Assembly: GCA_007128275.1 (NCBI GenBank)
Contig: SKXR01000262.1
Coordinates: 1-12,428 of the forward strand
Direction: 5' to 3'
DNA: 12,428 bases
Origin: Kiritimatiellia bacterium
Lineage (GTDB): Bacteria; Verrucomicrobiota; Kiritimatiellia; SLAD01
Part shown: piece after piece, positions 1 through 7,942 of the stretch
How positions within the stretch are numbered: position 1 is the stretch's first letter
How the letters are laid out: each line of letters starts with the position of its first letter
Translations under genes and position numbers: made by a program
Notes under the pieces: model-generated
The model's database searches: none
What the model was told of the DNA's origin: nothing
What the model saw: only the letters and a program-made list of their open reading frames with translations

Positions 1-2
1 CG

Positions 3-209
3 CTCGGCTCACCGGGACGGTTCGCCCTACCATCCGAGCTCTCGGCTCACCGGGACGGTTCGCCCTACCATCCGAGCCACGATCTCCGTGGGCAGGCAGG
101 GCGAGGCCTCTGGCCGAGCCGCCGTGCGTGGATAGAGATTGAAAAGACCATCGTCCTGCACAATCGCCGTCTACGCTCTCGGCTCACCGGGACGGTTCGC
201 CCACCCGAG
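3..209. repeat. Three direct copies of a palindromic repeat unit upstream of gltB
   Basis: Copies lie at 3-38 and 41-76 (identical over 36 bp, separated by 2 bp) and at 178-209. The third matches the first 25 bp exactly, then has a shortened 3' part lacking most of the TACCAT segment. The unit begins with CTCGG and ends with CCGAG, which are complementary. Inside, GGG-A-CG and CG-CCC can pair around a GTT loop, so each unit can form a hairpin with an internal loop. No reading frame or coding signature is shared between copies. The window starts at the first copy, so the array may continue to the left. It resembles REP/BIME-type intergenic repeats; function unknown. Confidence 0.9.
95..121 (-). 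repeat. Diverged inverted copy of the same palindromic repeat
   Basis: Read on the + strand, this 27 bp segment aligns without gaps to the reverse complement of the repeat unit found at 3-38, 41-76 and 178-209, with 19 of 27 positions identical. Both ends are conserved (GGYAGGGCGA and GAGCCG) while the centre differs. The differing centre can still pair with itself (GGCC-TCT-GGCC), so the hairpin shape is kept although the bases changed. I read it as an older member of the same family in opposite orientation. Confidence 0.55.
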
Positions 210-240
210 GAATTTTTCCCGCAATTTCTCCATTTCGGAC

Positions 241-268
241 TTTCAATTCGTTTCCCCGCCATTATATT
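241..268 (+). promoter_or_regulatory. Possible sigma70-type promoter for gltBD
   Basis: In an AT-richer stretch between the repeats and gltB there is a good -10 candidate, TATATT at 263-268. A poor -35 candidate, TTTCAA at 241-246, lies 16 bp upstream. Transcription would start near 275 and give a leader of about 70 nt. I see no clear operator, riboswitch or other structured element between 210 and 346. The -35 match is weak, so this is tentative. Confidence 0.3.
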
Positions 269-346
269 ACCCGCAGTTAAACGCTTCCCACCTCCCCTTT
301 TCGCGGCGCGGGGTGAGTTGTATCAATTTAGGGGACAGAGAAGGTT

Positions 347-3300
347 ATGAGGAAACCAGCACCATACAGGCATACGCACGGCGGATTCCCGGCGCCACAA
401 GGGCTATATGACCCGGCTTTTGAGCACGACGCGTGCGGCGTCGGCATGATCTGCAATCTGAAAGGCGCCAAGACCCACGGCATCATCGAAAACGCCCTGC
501 AGATTCTGGAGAATCTTTCCCATCGCGGCGCGTGCGGCTGCGACGAAACCACGGGCGACGGCGCCGGTATCCTCATGCAGATGCCCCACGCGTTCATGAC
601 CAAGGTGGCGGGCGCCGAAGGATTTCACATCGGCGACGAGGAAGACTACGCGTCCGGCATCGTGTTCCTCCCCCGGAAGAAGGACGAACGCGCGTTTTGC
701 CGTGAGCAATTCGAGGCGGTGATCCGGGCCGAAGGCCAGGAATTCGTCGGATGGCGGGAAGTGCCCGTCCATAACGAGTACCTCGGCGATCTCGCCCGGG
801 CGGTGGAGCCCAAGATTGAACATCTCTTCATCAAACGCGGCCCCAACATCAAGGACACGGCCCATTTCGAGCGGAAACTATACGTGATCCGCAAGCAAAT
901 CGAAAAGGCTGTCCGCGAATCGTCCATCGAAGAAAAGAAATACTTCTATGTCTCCAGCCTCTCGTCGCAGACGATTGTCTATAAGGGATTGCTGTTGGCG
1001 GACCAGATCAAACCGTTTTTCCCGGACCTGACCGATCCCGACATGGTCAGCGGCCTGGCCTTGGTCCATCAGCGATACAGCACCAACACCTTCCCCACCT
1101 GGGATTTGGCGCAGCCGTTCCGCTTCCTCTGTCATAACGGCGAGATCAATACCGTGCGCGGCAACACGAACTGGATGAACGCGCGGCAGTACAAGTTCAG
1201 GTCGGACCTGTTTGGCGATGATATGGAGAAGTTGTTCCCGATCATCACCCCGGGAGTCAGCGATTCGGCGGCGCTCGATAACGCGTTGGAACTGTTGTAT
1301 CACACCGGACGTTCCCTGCCCCATGCGATGATGATGTTGATTCCCGAAGCATGGCAGAAACACGAAACCATGGACGACGACAAGAAGGCGTTCTACGAAT
1401 ATCACGCGTCGCTCATGGAACCGTGGGACGGGCCGGCGTCGATTCCCTTTACCGACGGCAAATGTATCGGGGCGGTCCTGGACCGGAACGGATTGAGACC
1501 TTCCCGCTACACGGTGACCAAAGACGGATTCGTCATTATGGGCTCGGAAACCGGGGTCATTGAAGTGGATCCCGCCAACGTCGCCTCCAAGGGGCGCCTG
1601 CAACCCGGGCGCATGTTCCTGGTGGACATGGAACAGGGCCGGATTCTGGACGATGAAGAGATCAAGGCCGACATGGCCGCGCGCCGCCCCTATCGGGCTT
1701 GGCTGAACAAGTGTCTGGTGCGGTTTGATCGACTGCCCGCGCCCGCAAAAGTGCCCCGCGCGGATTTCGAAACCTTGCAGACGCGCCAGCAACAGTTCGG
1801 CTACACCCTGGAAGATTTGAGAATCATCATGGGGCCGATGGCCCGTGACGGCAAGGAACCGACCGGGTCCATGGGCGACGATACCCCGTTGGCCGTCATC
1901 TCCAACCGCCCGCGCATGTTGTACGACTATTTCAAGCAACTCTTTGCGCAGGTCACCAACCCGCCGCTCGACGCCATTCGCGAAGAATTGGTCACGTCAT
2001 TGAACTCCACCTTGGGCGCGCGGCAGAACCTGTTTGAAGAAACCCCGGATCACTGTCACCAGTTCCGCATTGATCAGCCGATTCTCAGCAACCGCGAGCT
2101 CGCGCAGATTCGCGACATGTACATCGGCGACATTCGCGCGGAAACCCTGCCGATGGTGTTCAAGGCCGCGGACGGCGCGGACGGGTTGAAGCGCGCGCTG
2201 GACGACCTGTTCCAAGCGGCGGTCGATGCGGTGGACAACGGCGCCACGATTCTGATTCTTTCGGACCGGAACGCCAACGAGGAATACGCGCCGATCCCCG
2301 CCCTGCTCGCTTCGGCCGGGGTACATCACCACCTGATTCGCGAACATCGCCGCGTCCATTGCAACCTCGTCGTGGAAAGCGGCGAGCCGCGGGAAGTGCA
2401 TCACTTCTGCCTGCTCGTCGGTTACGGCATAGGCGCGATCAATCCGTATCTGGCCTTTGAGACGATCGAAGAACAGATCGCGCACGGCATCATTCAAAAC
2501 GTGCCGCCGGAAACCGCGAAGAAACAGTTCACCAAGGCGGTGGGCACCGGCATCCTGAAGGTCATGTCCAAGATGGGCATCTCCACGCTCAAGAGTTATC
2601 ACGGCGCGCAAATCTTTGAGGCCGTGGGCCTGAGCCCGAATCTCATCGACCGGTATTTCACCGGCACGCCCTCGCGCATCGGCGGCATTGATTTGGATGT
2701 GATTGCGCAGGAAGCGCTGTTACGCCACGAACGCGCCTATCCTTCGAAGAAAGTACCCGAAAGACTGGGCCTCGATGTCGGGGGCCTCTATCAATGGCGG
2801 CGCACAGGCGAATACCATCAGTTCAACCCGTTGACCATCGCCAAACTGCAGCAAGCCACGAAGATTCGGGATGAGAAATCCTATCTGGAATACGCGGACC
2901 TGATCAACAAACAGAACCGCGAGATCGGTACGTTGCGCGGGCTCCTGGAATTCAAGCAAGACGCGCAACCCATTCCGCTGGAGGACGTCGAACCATGGAC
3001 GGAAATCGTGAAGCGGTTCAAGACCGGCGCGATGTCGTATGGATCCATCAGCAAGGAATCGCATGAAGCCCTCGCTATTGCCATGAACCGGATTGAAGGC
3101 AAGAGCAACAGCGGCGAAGGCGGCGAAGACGAGGACCGTTACGTGCCCGATGCCGACGGGAGCTGGCGTAACAGCGCGATTAAACAGATCGCCTCCGGCC
3201 GGTTCGGTGTAACCAGTCATTACCTGGTCAACGCCAAGGAGCTTCAAATCAAAATGGCGCAGGGCGCGAAGCCCGGCGAAGGCGGCCAGTTGCCCGGCGA

Positions 3301-4921
3301 AAAGGTCTATCCGGACATCGCGAAAACGCGGCACTCCACGCCGTATGTCGGTCTCATTTCCCCGCCGCCGCATCACGACATCTATTCGATCGAAGATCTC
3401 GCCCAGCTGATCCACGACCTCAAGAACGCGAACCCGGATGCGCGCGTAAACGTCAAGCTCGTCGCCGAAGTCGGTGTGGGCACCGTGGCGGCGGGCGTAT
3501 CCAAAGGCAAAGCCGATGTCGTGCTCATCAGCGGATTCGACGGCGGCACGGGCGCGTCGCCGCAAACCTCGCTGAAACATGCGGGCATGCCCTGGGAACT
3601 CGGCCTCGCCGAGACGCATCAAACCCTGGTTTTGAACGATCTGCGCAGCCGCATCGTCGTGGAATGCGACGGACAAATGAAGACCGGCCGCGACGTGGCG
3701 ATTGCCTGCCTGCTCGGCGCCGAGGAATTCGGTTTTTCCACCGCGCCACTGGTCGTGATGGGCTGCATCATGATGCGGGTCTGCCACCTGAACACCTGCC
3801 CGGTCGGGATCGCGACACAGGACCCCGCCTTGCGCAAGAAATTCACCGGCCAACCGGATCACGTCATCAATTATTTCTACCTCGTGGCCAACGAGCTGCG
3901 TCGCATCATGGCGCAACTGGGATTCCGGACCGTGAACGAAATGGTCGGGCAAGTCGACAAACTCAAAGCGCGCGACGCCATTGACCACTGGAAAGCGCGC
4001 GGCTTGGATTTTTCGTTGATCCTGACCAAGCCCGACGTACCGGACCACGTCGGCGTCTATTGCACGCAGAAGCAGGATCATGGTCTTGCCGACGCGCTCG
4101 ACAACGAGCTTATCAAGCTGGCCGAACCGGCGCTGGAACGCGGGGAGAAAGTGGAATCGCCCGTGCGCATCCGAAACATCAACCGTACCGTGTGCACCAT
4201 GCTCAGCAGCCGTATCTCGAAACGGTACGGCGCGGAAGGGTTACCGGAAGACACCATTGTCTTTCATTGCGAAGGATCCGCCGGGCAAAGCTTCTGCGCG
4301 TTCGGCGCGCCGGGCCTGACCCTGCATGTGCGGGGCGACGCCAACGACTATTTCGGCAAAGGCTTGTCCGGCGCCAAACTCACCATCCGCCCGCCGCAAA
4401 CCGCCGATTTCATTCCGGAAGACAACATCCTCATCGGCAACGTCGCCTTTTACGGCGCCACCAGCGGGGAAGCCTATATCCGGGGCATGGCCGGGGAACG
4501 CTTCTGCGTGCGCAACAGCGGAGTGCGCGCGGTCGTCGAGGGCGTGGGCGATCATGGCTGTGAGTACATGACCGGCGGGCGCGTGGTCGTGCTGGGCCAT
4601 ACCGGCCGCAATTTCGCCGCCGGCATGAGCGGCGGGGTGGCGTACGTGTACGATACGGTCGGCGATTTCGGCGACGCCCGGTGCAACTTGGAAATGGTGG
4701 AATTGGAGCCGGTGACCGAAGCCGACGACATTGCGGAATTGCGCGAGCTGCTCGAGAAACATATTCACTACACCGACAGCGAACCCGCCAAGCGCGTGTT
4801 GGATCGCTGGTCCTATACCCTGACGCAGTTTGTGAAGGTGATGCCGACCGATTACAAGAAGGCGCTGGAACGCATGGCGCGCGAGGCGGCCGAGACATCG
4901 GAACCGGCGATGGTGATTTAA
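347..4921 (+). CDS. gltB: Glutamate synthase (NADPH) large (alpha) subunit
   Basis: The 1524-residue protein has the usual GltB length and domain order. The glutaminase (GATase type 2) domain spans about residues 30-430: nucleophile Cys30 in ACGVGM, HNGEIN at 263-268 and DRNGLRPSRY further on. A central linker domain follows (about 470-780). The FMN-binding synthase domain (about 830-1250) carries GAMSYGS from residue 894, the conserved Lys1037 in RVNVKLV and GFDGGTGASP. Cys1140, Cys1146 and Cys1151 (spacing x5, x4) ligate the 3Fe-4S cluster. A GXGXG beta-helix domain lies at the C-terminus. The enzyme hydrolyses glutamine, channels ammonia to 2-oxoglutarate and makes glutamate in the cytoplasm, using electrons from GltD. 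The start at 347 leaves a 29-residue propeptide to be removed before Cys30, as known for this family. AGAAGG lies just upstream, although only 2 bp from the ATG. The next ATG falls after Cys30 and is therefore excluded. Confidence 0.98.
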   Translation: MRKPAPYRHTHGGFPAPQGLYDPAFEHDACGVGMICNLKGAKTHGIIENALQILENLSHRGACGCDETTGDGAGILMQMPHAFMTKVAGAEGFHIGDEEDYASGIVFLPRKKDERAFCREQFEAVIRAEGQEFVGWREVPVHNEYLGDLARAVEPKIEHLFIKRGPNIKDTAHFERKLYVIRKQIEKAVRESSIEEKKYFYVSSLSSQTIVYKGLLLADQIKPFFPDLTDPDMVSGLALVHQRYSTNTFPTWDLAQPFRFLCHNGEINTVRGNTNWMNARQYKFRSDLFGDDMEKLFPIITPGVSDSAALDNALELLYHTGRSLPHAMMMLIPEAWQKHETMDDDKKAFYEYHASLMEPWDGPASIPFTDGKCIGAVLDRNGLRPSRYTVTKDGFVIMGSETGVIEVDPANVASKGRLQPGRMFLVDMEQGRILDDEEIKADMAARRPYRAWLNKCLVRFDRLPAPAKVPRADFETLQTRQQQFGYTLEDLRIIMGPMARDGKEPTGSMGDDTPLAVISNRPRMLYDYFKQLFAQVTNPPLDAIREELVTSLNSTLGARQNLFEETPDHCHQFRIDQPILSNRELAQIRDMYIGDIRAETLPMVFKAADGADGLKRALDDLFQAAVDAVDNGATILILSDRNANEEYAPIPALLASAGVHHHLIREHRRVHCNLVVESGEPREVHHFCLLVGYGIGAINPYLAFETIEEQIAHGIIQNVPPETAKKQFTKAVGTGILKVMSKMGISTLKSYHGAQIFEAVGLSPNLIDRYFTGTPSRIGGIDLDVIAQEALLRHERAYPSKKVPERLGLDVGGLYQWRRTGEYHQFNPLTIAKLQQATKIRDEKSYLEYADLINKQNREIGTLRGLLEFKQDAQPIPLEDVEPWTEIVKRFKTGAMSYGSISKESHEALAIAMNRIEGKSNSGEGGEDEDRYVPDADGSWRNSAIKQIASGRFGVTSHYLVNAKELQIKMAQGAKPGEGGQLPGEKVYPDIAKTRHSTPYVGLISPPPHHDIYSIEDLAQLIHDLKNANPDARVNVKLVAEVGVGTVAAGVSKGKADVVLISGFDGGTGASPQTSLKHAGMPWELGLAETHQTLVLNDLRSRIVVECDGQMKTGRDVAIACLLGAEEFGFSTAPLVVMGCIMMRVCHLNTCPVGIATQDPALRKKFTGQPDHVINYFYLVANELRRIMAQLGFRTVNEMVGQVDKLKARDAIDHWKARGLDFSLILTKPDVPDHVGVYCTQKQDHGLADALDNELIKLAEPALERGEKVESPVRIRNINRTVCTMLSSRISKRYGAEGLPEDTIVFHCEGSAGQSFCAFGAPGLTLHVRGDANDYFGKGLSGAKLTIRPPQTADFIPEDNILIGNVAFYGATSGEAYIRGMAGERFCVRNSGVRAVVEGVGDHGCEYMTGGRVVVLGHTGRNFAAGMSGGVAYVYDTVGDFGDARCNLEMVELEPVTEADDIAELRELLEKHIHYTDSEPAKRVLDRWSYTLTQFVKVMPTDYKKALERMAREAAETSEPAMVI

Positions 4922-4934
4922 GGAGCCAGGAACA

Positions 4935-6401
4935 ATGGGGAAACCAACCGGATTCAAAGAGTTTACGCGGGAACTGCCCAAGAAGCGGGCGCCCGGCGAA
5001 CGCGTGCACGATTTCAAGGAGTTCTATCTTCCGTTCCCGGAGGAGAAGATCCGCAATCAGGCGGCGCGCTGTATGGACTGCGGCGTGCCGACCTGCCATT
5101 CCGGCTGTCCATTGGGCAACATCATCCCCGACTGGAACGATCTGGTCTACCGGAATCTCTGGAAAGACGCCATCGACCGGCTTCACGCCACCAACAATTT
5201 CCCGGAATTCACGGGCCGGCTCTGTCCCGCGCCGTGCGAGGAGGCGTGCGTCCTTTCCATCAATGAACCGGCGGTCACCATCGAGGAGATCGAAAAGCAG
5301 ATTATCGAACGCGCGTTCAGTGAAGGCTGGGTCCTGCCGGTGCGCCCGGAATCGCGGACCGGCAAGAAAGTGGCCGTCATCGGGTCCGGCCCCGCCGGGC
5401 TCGCCGCCGCGCAGCAATTGAACCGGGCCGGCCATTTCGTCACGGTCTACGAACGGGATCACAAGATCGGCGGCCTGCTGCGATACGGCATCCCCGACTT
5501 CAAGATGGAGAAATGGGTCATTGACCGCCGCGTACATATTCTGGAATCGGAAGGGATCACCTTTAAGACCGATGCCGATCTCGGGAAGAACGTGCCTTTT
5601 GATGAACTCAACGGATACGACGCCGTCGTGCTTTGTATCGGCGCTACCGTAGGCCGCGATTTGCCGGTGGAAGGGCGCGATCTGGAAGGAATCGTTCCGG
5701 CCATGGAATTTCTCGCGCGCCAGAACCGCGTGGTAGGCGGGGAACCATTGGAAGACAACGAAATTCTCAACGCCAAGGACAAGCACGTCATCGTCATCGG
5801 CGGCGGCGATACGGGAAGCGATTGCATCGGCACATCCAACCGGCAAAGCGCGGTCACGGTCACCAACTTCGAACTGTTGCCCAAACCGCCGGAAGGGCGA
5901 CCGGACAATCAGCCGTGGCCGTACTGGCCGATGCGGTTACGGACCAGTTCCTCGCATGACGAAGGGGTGCACCGCGAGTGGAGCATCAACACCAAGAAAT
6001 TCGTGGGCGAAAACGGGCGGGTCACCAAACTGATCACGACCCACATCGAATTTGAACCCGACCCGAACGGTGGTCGACCGAAGATCAAAGAGATACCGGG
6101 CACCGAAAAAGAGTGGCCGGCGGACCTGGTCCTGCTCGCGCTTGGATTCACGGGGCCGGAACCCGGCGGAATCGTTGAACATCTCGGCGTGGAACTTGAC
6201 GCGCGCGGCAACATCAAGACCGACGACAACTATGCGACCAATGTCCCGAACGTCTATGCGGCGGGCGACGGACGCCGCGGCCAATCGCTGATTGTCTGGG
6301 CTATCTCCGAAGGGCGCGAAGCCGCGCGCGCCGCGGATCTGCATCTCATGGGCAAAACCGAACTGCCCACCAAAGGCGGCGGCGATTTACCGCGCGTTTG
6401 A
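4935..6401 (+). CDS. gltD: Glutamate synthase (NADPH) small (beta) subunit
   Basis: This 488-residue protein supplies electrons from NADPH through FAD to the Fe-S clusters and FMN of GltB. The N-terminal part holds two cysteine groups typical of GltD: Cys46, 49, 54, 58 and Cys97, 101, 105, which with family partners bind 4Fe-4S clusters. GSGPAG at 150-155 is the FAD-binding Rossmann motif. GGGDTGSDCIG from 289 is the NAD(P)H-binding motif. AAGDGRRGQSLIVWAISEGR near 442-461 is the conserved C-terminal FAD motif. It starts 13 bp after the gltB stop, with AGGA 3 bp before the ATG and GGAG further upstream, so it is clearly in one operon with gltB. Length and motifs are normal and nothing is missing. 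Related subunits occur in dihydropyrimidine dehydrogenase and similar enzymes, but the gltB neighbour settles the identity. Confidence 0.97.
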   Translation: MGKPTGFKEFTRELPKKRAPGERVHDFKEFYLPFPEEKIRNQAARCMDCGVPTCHSGCPLGNIIPDWNDLVYRNLWKDAIDRLHATNNFPEFTGRLCPAPCEEACVLSINEPAVTIEEIEKQIIERAFSEGWVLPVRPESRTGKKVAVIGSGPAGLAAAQQLNRAGHFVTVYERDHKIGGLLRYGIPDFKMEKWVIDRRVHILESEGITFKTDADLGKNVPFDELNGYDAVVLCIGATVGRDLPVEGRDLEGIVPAMEFLARQNRVVGGEPLEDNEILNAKDKHVIVIGGGDTGSDCIGTSNRQSAVTVTNFELLPKPPEGRPDNQPWPYWPMRLRTSSSHDEGVHREWSINTKKFVGENGRVTKLITTHIEFEPDPNGGRPKIKEIPGTEKEWPADLVLLALGFTGPEPGGIVEHLGVELDARGNIKTDDNYATNVPNVYAAGDGRRGQSLIVWAISEGREAARAADLHLMGKTELPTKGGGDLPRV

Positions 6402-6453
6402 GTGAAGAGCCGTTCCGCAAAGAGCCGGAAAGACGCGCAATGGAATGAGTTAA

Positions 6454-6600
6454 TAGCTTAGGAGCCCGTTGAAAAACGCTCCTCGGGCATGCCATCCACC
6501 GCCTCACGGCGGCGGCTACGAAGGAATAGGCAACGTAGCCGCGCCCGTGAGGGCGTGGAACGGTGTGGCTATGACTTTTTCAACAGGCTTTTAGAAGCTA
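6454..6600. mobile_element. 147 bp MITE-like inverted-repeat element
   Basis: The outer ends are inverted repeats: TAGCTT plus AGCCCGTTGAAAAA (6454-6476) against the reverse complement of 6576-6600, which reads TAGCTT plus AGCCTGTTGAAAAA. The spacing between the two blocks differs slightly. Inside, two 25 bp arms (6496-6520 and 6534-6558) are inverted copies matching at 21 of 25 positions around a 13 bp loop. Each arm also has its own 5 bp hairpin: CCGCC-TCAC-GGCGG at 6499-6512 and CGCCC-GTGA-GGGCG at 6542-6555. There is no coding capacity. The terminal inverted repeats and small size fit a non-autonomous transposable element or REP-type element moved by an enzyme encoded elsewhere. I could not see a clear target-site duplication. 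The element lies 52 bp after the gltD stop. Confidence 0.65.
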
Positions 6601-6676
6601 TTGATGTATTCGACCTTGATTCACCAACCGCGTGCAGGCGGATCGGCTGTGATTTTTTCTCTTTTGGGCGGATCGA

Positions 6677-6699
6677 GACACAGGCAAGATGCCTGTGTC
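6677..6699. repeat. Perfect 9 bp stem hairpin upstream of the transporter gene
   Basis: GACACAGGC (6677-6685), loop AAGAT (6686-6690) and GCCTGTGTC (6691-6699) form a perfect stem-loop. There is no T-run on either side, so it does not look like an intrinsic terminator. It lies 44 bp before the transporter start. The core with the AAGAT loop resembles dispersed palindromes I associate with PVC-type genomes, but one copy here cannot prove it is a repeat. The rest of the 342 bp gap (6402-6743) holds only the 147 bp element; I found no gene or RNA in it. Confidence 0.6.
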
Positions 6700-6743
6700 G
6701 CCCTGATTCAATCGGTTGCTAGACGCAAAAGACAAGGAAGAGC

Positions 6744-7673
6744 ATGCGCCATTTTTTTTCTGTCCCTGTGTTCGACAAACATGCCACCTGGCTCCTTGCG
6801 CTGGCCTTTGTTCTCTTATGGAATTCGGGTTTTATTGGCGCTGATTATGCGCTTCCCTACGCCAACCCGTTTACGCTTCTGTTCTGGCGCTATTGGCCTT
6901 TGACCCTGCTGCTGTTGGGTTACTTGTTTATACGGCGGCGGTTGTGGTGGCCCGGTTGGGTCGCTGCAGGCACGTCCCTGTTTACCGGTGTTCTCGCGCA
7001 TGGGGTATGGCTGGGTTGCGTATTGTTCTCGCTTCTGCATGGCGTGCCCCCGGGAATTGTCGCCTTGATCGTGGCGTTGCAACCCATGATCACCGGTGCG
7101 TTATCCGGACGCGTTGTCGGCGAGCCCACTCCGGTGCTGCGCTGGCTGGGACTACTGGTCGGTTTTGCAGGCGTGCTGATTGCGGTGGTACCGCGCACGG
7201 ATTTCTCCGATCCACAGTCGGTGTTCGCCTATACGATTCCGTTCGGATCGGTTCTCGCCATTACGATAGCAAGTCTCATGCAGCGGAGACTCGAGTTCCA
7301 CCGCCATACAGACCGATTGCCGGTTGACCTGAATCTCTTCTACCAGTCCTTAGGTACTGCACTGGCGGTAACCCTCCCCGCCTTCGCCTTTGAGGGACTT
7401 GCCACCCGGTGGGCCGGTGAATTCATTGCCACCATGTTGTGGTTGATTCTCGGCGTGTCATGGGCCGCGTACGGGCTGATGTGGCTACTGATCCGACGGC
7501 TGGACGCTACGCGCGTGGCCAGCCTGTTCTATTTAGGGCCACCGGTGACCATGCTGATGGCTTGGATCGCTTTCGGCGACATGCTGCAGTGGACGGATAT
7601 CGCCGCCCTTGTCGTGATTGCCATCGGGGTGCTGCTCACGCAAGCACCCGTCCGTGCCAGGATAACGCACTGA
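6744..7673 (+). CDS. EamA/DMT-family membrane transporter
   Basis: The 309-residue protein is almost entirely hydrophobic, with about ten membrane-spanning segments in two halves, as in the EamA (DUF6) branch of the drug/metabolite transporter superfamily. The first helix with its following loop (FVLLWNSGFIGADYALPYANPFTLLFWRY, near residues 18-46) is the recognisable family signature. The second half ends with the usual AALVVIAIGVLLTQ-type helix and a short basic tail. AAGGAAG at 6734-6740 is a good ribosome binding site for the ATG at 6744. Members export amino acids, metabolites or drugs; the substrate cannot be read from the sequence. It stands alone on the + strand, 342 bp after gltD and 269 bp before the methyltransferase, so no operon partner is evident. 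Confidence 0.9.
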   Translation: MRHFFSVPVFDKHATWLLALAFVLLWNSGFIGADYALPYANPFTLLFWRYWPLTLLLLGYLFIRRRLWWPGWVAAGTSLFTGVLAHGVWLGCVLFSLLHGVPPGIVALIVALQPMITGALSGRVVGEPTPVLRWLGLLVGFAGVLIAVVPRTDFSDPQSVFAYTIPFGSVLAITIASLMQRRLEFHRHTDRLPVDLNLFYQSLGTALAVTLPAFAFEGLATRWAGEFIATMLWLILGVSWAAYGLMWLLIRRLDATRVASLFYLGPPVTMLMAWIAFGDMLQWTDIAALVVIAIGVLLTQAPVRARITH

Positions 7674-7711
7674 TCAGGCCAAACCCTATAACGTACGCGG
7701 TTGAACCCCTT

Positions 7712-7728
7712 CGCACCATGTGCGTTTT
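7712..7728 (+). terminator. Weak candidate intrinsic terminator after the transporter gene
   Basis: CGCAC, loop CAT and GTGCG form a 5 bp stem directly followed by TTTT. It starts 39 bp after the stop codon of the transporter gene. The stem is short and the T-run has only four bases, so this is tentative. Confidence 0.3.
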
Positions 7729-7745
7729 CAAGAATTGAGAAAGAT

Positions 7746-7774
7746 TTGCCGCCCGGTTCTCTGTTTGCTATACA
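7746..7774 (+). promoter_or_regulatory. Possible extended -10 promoter for the methyltransferase gene
   Basis: TTGCCG (7746-7751) and TATACA (7769-7774) are separated by exactly 17 bp, and the -10 element is preceded by TG at the extended -10 position (7766-7767). Transcription would begin near 7781, leaving a leader of about 160 nt. That leader contains a small AGGGG-TCG-CCCCT hairpin at 7864-7876. I see no further structure in the 7674-7942 gap. Each hexamer matches consensus at four of six positions. Confidence 0.4.
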
Positions 7775-7942
7775 GACGTCATGGGATAGCTCGTTGGGCG
7801 GTGCAGAGACCTGAAGCAAGCACAAAGAAGATAACCGACATCGAAACTGCAATGGACTGCGTTAGGGGTCGCCCCTTGCATGCTTGCGCGGCACTCGATC
7901 TTGTCTTTGTGGAAAGCCCCCCTTCCCCCCTTTAGGAACAAC

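Noticed and set aside
3..209. Possible CRISPR array in the direct repeats upstream of gltB.
   Set aside because: The spacers are 2 bp and 101 bp instead of a uniform 25-45 bp, the third unit is shortened, and no cas genes are present.
2720..4081. A 453-codon open frame on the minus strand inside gltB.
   Set aside because: It is antisense to the unmistakable FMN and Fe-S domain of GltB. Long antisense frames are expected opposite GC-rich codon usage, and the translation has no family signature.
4431..5846. A 471-codon minus-strand open frame spanning the gltB-gltD junction.
   Set aside because: It crosses two well-identified genes on the opposite strand, its translation is Arg/Pro-rich and low in information, and no motif is seen.
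6413..6430. TTCCG/CGGAA inverted repeat just after gltD as a terminator.
   Set aside because: The stem is only 5 bp with an 8 bp loop and no T-run follows, so it is not distinguishable from chance.
7861..7876. GCGTTAGG-like sequence resembling the 3' core of an integron attC site between the transporter and methyltransferase.
   Set aside because: No complementary CCTAAC-type core or paired inner boxes were found at a suitable distance upstream, and no second site or integrase is present. The match is a short chance string.
7720..7935. A 71-codon open frame in the gap before the methyltransferase.
   Set aside because: It lacks a ribosome binding site, has no hydrophobic pattern or recognised motif, and covers the candidate promoter. 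It looks like chance in GC-rich sequence.
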